Source: Mactromeris polynyma (lineage: Eukaryota > Mollusca > Bivalvia > Venerida > Mactridae). Taken from it: 64,000 bases of DNA. The position numbers and the translations under genes were made by a program. Below the pieces are notes generated by a model that ran no database searches, was not told the DNA's origin, and worked only from the letters and a program-made list of their open reading frames with translations. Location: positions 2,604,001 to 2,668,000 of the forward strand of contig JASFXZ010000040.1 in NCBI GenBank assembly GCA_032209605.1, written 5' to 3'. The stretch's first letter is position 1, and each line of letters starts with the position of its first letter. Positions 56,682 through 64,000 of this stretch are shown here, piece by piece.

Positions 56682-57694
56682 ATGCCGAGACTGAATGCAA
56701 ATCAACGCCTTATAGCCATTGGTATGCTACAAGCAAACTTACGTCACGCTGACGTCGCTGCTCACTTTGGAGTGTCTAGGTTGACTATAACCCGAGTTTT
56801 AGGCCGTTATCGTGCCCTTGGTTCTGTTAATGACCGTCCCCGTTCTGGTAGGCCCCGTAAAACGACTCCTGCACAGGTCACATAAGGACGTCACACTTAC
56901 GTGACCGGTTTCTTCCATCTACTGTTACTGCTGCTGTAACACATGGTCGTACAAACAACAGAATCAGTGCTCAAACAGTCCAAAACAGACTCGCCGAGCG
57001 TGGTATAAGAGCCAGACGTCCGTATCATGGGCCTATATTTACCCAACGTCATCGCGTCTTGAGACGTCAGTGGGCCACTGGACATTTGAATTGGACAAGA
57101 AATCAATGGAATACGGTAATGTTCACTGATGAGTCGCGTTTTTGTTTGAGGCGAGGAGATGGACGTGCTAGAGTATACCGTAAGGTCGGTGAACGTTATG
57201 CTGACGTCTGTGTGCACGAGGTGGACCGTTACGGTGGTGGAAGAATCATGGTTTGGGGCGGAATATCCTACCAGAATCGCACTCCATTGGTTATTGTGCG
57301 TGGGAATCTAACGGGACAACGTTATCGAGACGAAATTTTAACACCAGTTGTCGTACCATTTCTTAACGCTAACGTGAACGTCACGTTGTTCCAGCAAGAC
57401 AATGCTAGGTGCCATACAGCACATGTATGCCGCAATTTTCTTACCCAACAAAACATTAATGTTCTAGATTGGCCTGCTTGTTTTCCAGATTTGTCCCCAA
57501 TAGAACATCTTTGGGATGCCCTGGACCGTCGGATTAGACGTCGCAATCCCAAAACATTAGCGCAGCCAGTTGGAGTTTTTTTTTATTCAAGAATGGAATG
57601 CCATTCCACAGCGAGATATTCAACACTTTTCAATTCTATGCGTAGACGATGCACTGCTGTAATGAATGCACAGGGAGGTCACACCCGGTATTAA
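56682..57694 (+). pseudogene. Tc1-like transposase (DD34E), lightly broken
   Basis: ATG 56682 opens a good N-terminal helix-turn-helix (RHADVAAHFGVSRLTITRV) and GRPRKT. A small deletion near 56878-56882 shifts the frame. The core then runs uninterrupted: FTDESRF (D) near 57127, a WGGISY strand, FQQDNARCHTA (D) and SPIEHLWD (E), with 34 residues between the last two. Near 57562-57630 two compensating shifts replace about 20 residues before MRRRCTAVMNAQGGHTRY. Only a few lesions make it the youngest of the three Tc1-like genes here. Terminal inverted repeats were not found by eye. Confidence 0.85.
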
Positions 57695-58319
57695 CAAATT
57701 CCTGAACTTAACATTTTCATCAGTCCATTTTCTTATTGATTTTCAAAAAGTTTAAATGAAATTGAAGCATAATATTCAATTTAAATTATGTATCAAAGAA
57801 CATATTTTCAAAATGCTTAAAAACATATTTATATCACTGATCCACGATAAAATTGTATATATATAGGTCCGTGATGTAATCGAAATTGTGAATAAATATT
57901 TTATTTGTTTTATTAAATACATTTTAAGATTAAAATTTCGTTGTTTTTTATAGAAACCTTAGTTACATCACGGACCTATATACCGTATATAGGTCCGTGG
58001 TTACATTGTTGTAAACGATTTTATGTTATCTATAATTCGAAAACTTTGAAAAATGTAACGCTTCGCCCCGGTCTCCCCTAATGCTAATGAACTTATTCCT
58101 GATAAATTTTTCTGATTTTCACTTTTGTATATTGTAATTTTTGTATCAACATTCAATTCTAAAGTCTCTCTGTATCCATTTTTCTTTCACACATATTTTT
58201 CCTATATGTAGATGCAGTATGAAAATGCGTCTGCAACTCGACCCGTTCAAACCAACATTCAAGGGAGACAAGTTTTGTAATTCCTATAATGTGATGTGTA
58301 GAGTTGTCTAAAATGGAAA
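57695..58319. other. intergenic DNA with a small MITE
   Basis: AT-rich. It contains the MITE at 57863-57980 and probably the promoter and 5' UTR of the exon at 58320. No clear TATA box seen. Confidence 0.45.
57863..57980. mobile_element. 118-bp MITE with TATAGGTCCGTGATGTAA ends
   Basis: ATAGGTCCGTGATGTAA at the left is matched by its complement at 57963-57980. A third, diverged copy of the end (TATAGGTCCGTGGTTACA) at 57987-58004 suggests a nested or partial second element. Confidence 0.7.
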
Positions 58320-58398
58320 ATGGCGGTTGGGAATAGTCGCGTATTTCGATGTTGTGTTTTATTTATTATTTGTTGGATTCTATGTCAAATTACAGTCG
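58320..58398 (+). CDS. candidate first exon encoding a signal peptide
   Basis: ATG 58320 has a good context (AAAA before, G after). The 26 codons begin MAVGNSRVFRCCVLF and continue IICWILCQITV: a short basic n-region, a 14-16-residue hydrophobic core and a plausible cleavage region. A consensus donor (TCG then GTAAGG) follows at 58399, leaving phase 1, which is typical of signal-peptide exons. In-frame reading past the donor stops at once, as expected for an exon end. Downstream exons were not found in the window, so the gene would continue beyond a long intron, probably past 64000. The mature protein cannot be guessed. Confidence 0.5.
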
Positions 58399-59049
58399 GT
58401 AAGGAATAGAAACAAAATATTATATTAATAATGCTTCCACGAGTGCTAAATTTTGTTGTAGTTGACCATTGTAAACGATCTTCTATATTTAAAAATTGTC
58501 AATGTTATGAAATTTGTGGGTGGGGTACTGTACCGATATATCATACATGTACGTGAATATTGTAGTTCGAATAAACAGTATAAACACTTACATAATATAA
58601 CAATTAGTAAACACTATAGTAATCATAGGTTTGTTCAACTATTGTCAAATATTCAGCATATCAATCGTGTGTTTACTCGGGATATCTGAAAACGGTAAAC
58701 TCTGAAATTTATATTTAAATTAGAATACTATGATAACTATCATTATGAGTTTGTTGAAAGAATGTTTCCAGTGTTCTGTTTTGCAGATGGTACATTGTCT
58801 TCATTAATATGAAAGTATAAATTTGTAGTAAATATAAGGTAAGCAAATAGCCTGCGCCTGCAAAATAAGACCCTACATACCTTATTTCATATTTTGACAT
58901 TTTCCGGGTATGTTACATACAAAGTGAAAGTAAAATAACAAAATAATGAATTTTAATGGTTAAATGGGTATGTAAACATCTAATATTTTGGACTAGGTGC
59001 CTGCATATATAATAGATGAAGTAGAAATTCAATCATGGGGAAAAAATGA

Positions 59050-59128
59050 GGTGGACGTGGGTCTTGAACTGATGAACCCAATACACTAGTATGACTCTCT
59101 ACCTACTGAGTTAACTGAGTGGTCGTTT
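59050..59128 (-). repeat. tRNA-derived SINE head 1
   Basis: On the minus strand, TTAACTCAGTAGGTAGAG (A-box region) is followed about 30 bases later by AGTTCAAGACCC (B-box-like). Confidence 0.6.
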
Positions 59129-59204
59129 AACTTGACACCACTGCATTGCTACCCCTTCTGATATTTTAGGCTCATAAGAAATAAATCAAAGGGAAAAATT
59201 GTGC

Positions 59205-59278
59205 CCGATGTGGGGCCCCCTAAACTGTAAACACTTGTATGCCACTCTACTAACTGAACTAACCAGGTGGCCATCTAA
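59205..59278 (-). repeat. tRNA-derived SINE head 2 (diverged)
   Basis: On the minus strand, TGGTTAGTTCAGTTAGTAGA resembles an A-box region; the B-box position (AGGGGGCCCCAC) is degraded. Confidence 0.5.
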
Positions 59279-59979
59279 GTTCGTGATATTTCAAAAAGTG
59301 GGTATCTGTACCCACCCCAACTTAAACATGTGGGTACAATAACAAAAACTGTGGGTACACATGTATCAAAATTCAAACAGCATTTAAATTTTAATATGGG
59401 GTACTGATTGGCATGCATACTTGAACTTACTTGTACCCGCTCATGTTAAAAATCGGCGTGCATTTCATGATTTCTGCGTGAAATATGCAGATTTTTGCGT
59501 GAATGAATATGCTGCTAACCTCACATCACTACAATAATGTGGTTATTTTCATTCTCTTGCTATTAATTTCAATGGAAATTCTAAGGTCACCTACATCAGT
59601 GCAAGTTTGTGATTTGATACTCATCGTGATTTGACCCATAAAAAGCTGTAGTGATGCATCAAAATTTAAATAATGTTCACTAATGACAACATGGTTTGCC
59701 TGCTCAGCAACCTCTAATTGGACCAAGGTTGACGTAAGCTTCAATGTGTTATTGTGAAATGTATAAGTGACAGTGCTGCAGTAGGCAGGTACTGTAGTAC
59801 TTACTCACCACATGGCAAAACCTCTGACCGACTCCTGGACGAGCAAAGGGGCAGGAGGGAAGTTCTGTAGAAATGAAGCCTTTTAGGCTCTTGAGCTAGG
59901 ATTTTATTGATTTGTTAACTGTTGCTGCATTAGTTAATAGTTAAACAAAAGAATGCTTGGTCGCTGCTTTGTAAAATTG

Positions 59980-60017
59980 GAGGGTGACTAGCTCAGCGGG
60001 TAGATGGTTCGCTTAAC
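59980..60017 (+). repeat. tRNA 5'-half-like fragment
   Basis: GGGTGACTAGCTCAGCGGGT followed by AGATGGTTCGCTTAA matches the D-arm half of a tRNA. No T-arm follows, so it is a fragment, not a tRNA gene. Confidence 0.55.
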
Positions 60018-61009
60018 ATTGTTATTACTATTAAACTATATGGATGTGCACAATCATAGTCATCATGATGAGTGATCACGTTCAGACAAAAGTATCCCAA
60101 AATATGAATATAAACTGAATTTTGTTTTATGATCAAATCTACCAATGTTCTGTCTTCAACTCATTGTAGTTTTGTACTCAACATTATTCATTAGTGGATC
60201 TTTTCAAAGGAATTTTAGTATGAAGCATTATGCTCTCTCACAGTGGCTTTCATTATTTCTGTCCTTTTCTAGCTAATAATATATTAATTAACAATGAACT
60301 CAGGGATATGGTGGCTGTTGGGCACCAGGGTCTATGAAAAATGACTTGTCATTTGGCTCTCAGGAATATGGTTGCTGATGGTTACCAGTGCTTTCAGATA
60401 CATTCTTTCTGAAGATTATAGAAATATGTAATTAATGTAAACATCGAAAATATAATGCTGTCTGATTCTGAATCAGTTTTACTTGTCCTTTGCTTTGGCC
60501 AGGTAGTTTATATGTATGCCAAAAAAGTGTTTGTTTAAGTCAGCAATTGGATTTCTAGTGTCTACAAAATTTTATTTTGTTGTCATTTCTATATATTGGG
60601 AATATCATCTTGTTTTTAAAGTACATACTTACTTAAAAAGTATCTGGACTACTACAAGGTACTGCAAAGCAGCTCCAGGGTACTTTGTTAAAATAACAGA
60701 GTATTAGTGCAGTACATGTATGCATCCAATGAGTCCATTCTCTATGTGACAAACCTATATACCATTATATGGATGTAAGTAGTAGTAAGTTTAAATACTA
60801 AGTCAGTTAGTGAATTTGTTTCAATGGTATTTTCTGTGGCAAACTTTTACCCTGAAGGCAAGAAATATTCTGACATTTCAGTTCTGTGTGTACATTATTT
60901 AAAATACATCCAGTAATAATGATATTCACAGGAATTACCAAGTAATTTTCATACTTTTCATATATGAATTGGAGGAGATCTAGCATTTATAGAGAAGTAC
61001 AAACTATAA

Positions 61010-61557
61010 TAATCCGAGACTTCTCTGACCCTATAGCCTTTTTTTTTTTTTTTGCGGCTTAGGGTCAGAGGAACTCCTATAGTAAAAACCCGGGGATTAC
61101 TGAAAACCACACAGTCGTGTACTTTCAACGGTGTATGTGGCGTTTGGTCTCATTTTAACGGAAAGTTAGCCGAACAAATCGGTAAATTGATATTTAATTT
61201 ACCAATCTGCATCGATCACGTGACAGCCAGGTGCTTTGACCCAAATACATATTTACATGAAGAAAATTATTTTTTTAGCCTACTCTGAAAAGGATTGACC
61301 GTTACAACGTATTAAAGGTTTTCAAAACAAATGTTACGGTTCAGATAGGTTAATTAATATAGTGATAATAGATGTATATGCTTGAAATGTTAATCCAATG
61401 AATGTTTACATAGATATATTGATTTAAAGTTCCTCTCCCGCGCGGGAGAGGAAATCCCCGGGTTTTTACTATAGGAGTTCCTCTGACCCTAACCAGCAAC
61501 ATGAAATATCAAAAATCGTAAAAGGGGCTGGTTTAGGGACAGAGAAGGCTCGGATTA
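61010..61557. mobile_element. 548-bp foldback element
   Basis: The outer ends TAATCCGAG and CTCGGATTA are inverted. The inner arms 61061-61096 and 61454-61490 (AGGGTCAGAGGAACTCCTAT onward to CCCGGGGAT) are perfectly complementary by eye. A 15-base T run lies at 61039-61053. The open frame at 61052-61288 is within it and has no motif. Confidence 0.75.
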
Positions 61558-64000
61558 AAACTATAAGTACAAACTACAATACACTTGTATCATCATTGTA
61601 TGCTAACATTGTGTTTATACATGTCATCAGAATAGATACTTTAAATTTACATCAGACATTTGCATTTATAATTCACATTTATTCAACATGACAGTTGAGA
61701 AATTTTATGCTGTTTACATTTTAATAAAGCCCTCTGTTTACCTGTTCAGAATTGCTGTGTACACTTTTAAAATTCATTTACAAACAAGTGAAGTTCAGTA
61801 TACCTTTGTCAAAAACCAGTTTTATTGCAGATTTATCCATCCTTGTTTATACTTGACCATGAGAACATTAAAAATGATCTTTTATTCACTCCTTATAATC
61901 AGAACTATTAATTAATTTGTATTGTCCTCTAGTGCAAGAAATTCCATCAATCCATGGTGTGAAAATGTAGAATTATACAATTTTGTATGCGGAATTGATT
62001 TATTGTTTAAAAGTATGGTATTTTCTGTGAGGTACTTTTAGCTAGTTTCTGACTGACATAAGAATCACATTGAAACATTCTTCCCCATGACAGAGACAGT
62101 GTAGACTGTGACAAGCGTTTTGAAACAATTGACATCTTTCAATACCAAGCTACATAATGTACATGTATACATAATATTATATACAGTGTAAAATTGTTAC
62201 AATGCCCCAATTGATTATCTGTCAATAAGATATTAATCATGTGATATCAGTTATAGTGGTAATCTGTAAAATCTTTGTAATGACTGTCTGTGTGTAATAT
62301 TAGGTTACAACAGATAATTTAATTGCGGATAAGATGTGAAGCTTTATCATTATTTTTGTCATATTTCGAGTTTTTGTTATTTCCTAGTTTTAATTACACA
62401 AGTTTTCTTATTACATCAATTGGTCATTGTCATCGGCAAAGTCTCACCATACAGTGCATTGTGTCTTTGTGCTTTAATATTATTACCGAAATGTTGTCAT
62501 TGTGAACTTAATACAAAGTAGATTGGCATGGGTAACAAGCTAACATTCATGTGTCCTTGAAGTTGTATGGTTTGGAAGTATATGTACTTATTATATTGGA
62601 CGAGTAAGGCACAATTCTACCTCCATGTCACTTTGAAAGTCCATACTTTTTACCTAATTTATAATATCATTTTGCTGGACTGCATATGGCCTATCAAATA
62701 TGGCTGCAAATTTGAAAACTTTAGCATTAGTCTAAGTTTTGTAATGTTTAACAATTTGTTGCTTGCAGGTTTCAAATATTTTAAAATCATTACATTTCAG
62801 CTTAATAAATGAATAATATTGTACAGCCATATTTTCCAGTTTTTGGGGAAGAATATGGCGGGTCCTTTTGATAGGGGAAATTTGCATCATGATTCAACAA
62901 ATTTGGGTATTTATATGGCTAAAATTATAAATAGTTTTACTCATGGGGAATTTTCATTCTAAGTAGGGGGAAAATATATACTTTAGGGAATAGGGCCACA
63001 ACATTGTCATAAAAAAGTTGTTGTATAATATTTATATAGATACATTCTTGTACTGTGTTTATTATTATATATATTATGTATGAACTGAGCTTACATGCCA
63101 TTGCGTCATATTATTGTTATGTTTTATTAGCTGTTGAAATTGGAGAGGAAGTGCGGATGTTGAATGTCTTGCTGTATCATTAGTTTGACATCCACAATGG
63201 CTATTAATGTCAGATCTGTGTATGACAGGTACACTGAATGTATGCGAACAATTACGACACTGTGAGAAGAAGATGATTGTACTGTTAACAGTATTATAAA
63301 TACATGCAAGGTTATATCAGGTTAATTTGTTGGGTTTTGGGGGGGGGGGGTACTGCATACTGTAACTATAAATATCAGCATTATAGTTTATACTAGTGTA
63401 TGTTAGAGAAATTCACCAAAAAATTGAGAAGTTTCCAAAGAGGTATGACAAGTTACGTACCTTCAGTTACCAAAGCAAAGAATGAGTGACTTTATTGCAC
63501 CCACTTGTACTGAAGTACATTTAGGGCCATATTACATGTAACTATAATATGCTGGATTTTCAGTGTTATACTAGGTTGATATGGCCAATCTTGTTCAAAT
63601 TTGATTACCCAGTTTTATTTAGATTATTACAAATGTATTTGTCATCTAGTGTTTGCTTTAGTCTCTTGAAGGTGTCCAATGTCTTAATAAAAATGATTCC
63701 TACAACACTAAGGGAGCCTAGATCTATCCTATGCCTAACTCTCTTGATGATGAAACGTATTAGTTCCAGAAAGCCTTTTTGTGTTTGCTACATAATGGTC
63801 TGACACTGTCTTGGGTTGAGTAAAACTTACATGCATTGTAACTGTGACTAAATTGTGGTCATGGAAAGGAAACTTTGAGTCCTGCTCTGATTTGGACACA
63901 TTGAATCATATCTTGGATTTGTATCTTGGCATTTTAGTCAGCATTTCTAATCTATTTGTGTGAAAACTGAAATCTGCATTTTTCTCTGTTGTCTGTGTAA
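61558..64000. other. putative intron or intergenic DNA, part 2
   Basis: No supported gene. A G run of about 13 lies at 63339-63351. Open frames at 61688, 62323, 62567 and 63549 lack motifs. Confidence 0.4.

Larger units (their letters stand above)
58399..61009. other. putative first intron or intergenic DNA, part 1
   Basis: No further coding exon recognised. It contains three tRNA-related segments (59050, 59205, 59980). Short open frames here have no motif. Confidence 0.4.

Noticed and set aside
59980..60017. Functional tRNA gene
   Set aside because: Only the 5' half is present; there is no T-arm or acceptor 3' strand.
61052..61288. 78-codon open frame near 61 kb
   Set aside because: It lies inside a foldback element, starts in its inverted arm, and has no motif.

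Overview
This is an AT-rich animal genomic window, most likely from a mollusc and probably a bivalve. The reasons are an intronless protostome-style Toll-like receptor, tyrosine-recombinase retrotransposons, several Tc1/mariner lineages, a Polinton-type integrase, many MITEs and large satellite arrays, all in sparse AT-rich intergenic DNA. Species is inference; nothing in the sequence names it. Host genes are few: one clear complete gene (the TLR-like receptor, 12852-15779), a plausible signal-peptide first exon (58320-58398), and weak candidate minus-strand exons (46294-46377, 38971-39046).

Layout. 785-5229: an apparently intact DIRS-order (tyrosine recombinase, YR) retrotransposon with gag, RT-RNase H and YR reading frames and all expected catalytic residues. 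6552-9772: about 70 copies of a 46-bp minisatellite, almost every unit carrying a perfect AP-1 site (TGAGTCA). 12852-15779: the TLR-like gene. 17396-31168: a transposon graveyard, with a pogo-like MITE, Tc1-like copy 1 carrying a 145-bp MITE, a LINE remnant, Tc1-like copy 2 split by a 2,133-bp non-autonomous element, and a decayed second YR retrotransposon. 31319-38340: about 30 units of a roughly 228-bp satellite with higher-order duplication. 38341-50529: gene-poor DNA full of foldback elements, hAT-like and TA-flanked MITEs and tandem repeats. 50530-50729: a 200-N assembly gap. 50730-51748: a palindrome of perfect-looking 429-bp arms, each encoding a small two-finger C2H2 protein, followed by a basic protein, an acidic C2H2 protein and, 3 kb further, a truncated Polinton-type integrase. 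56682-57694: a third Tc1-like transposase (DD34E). 58320-64000: the signal-peptide exon, then probably intron or intergenic DNA with tRNA-derived SINE pieces and another foldback element.

How the parts relate. The two YR elements share the same gene order and the same gag/RT overlap, so each helps to annotate the other. The two related Tc1 copies act as each other's empty site and define two nested insertions with target duplications. The AP-1-rich minisatellite lies about 3 kb upstream of an innate-immunity receptor gene; a regulatory link is possible but unproven. The zinc-finger cluster and the integrase may be remains of one Polinton-like element, but no polymerase, ATPase, protease or capsid gene is visible here.
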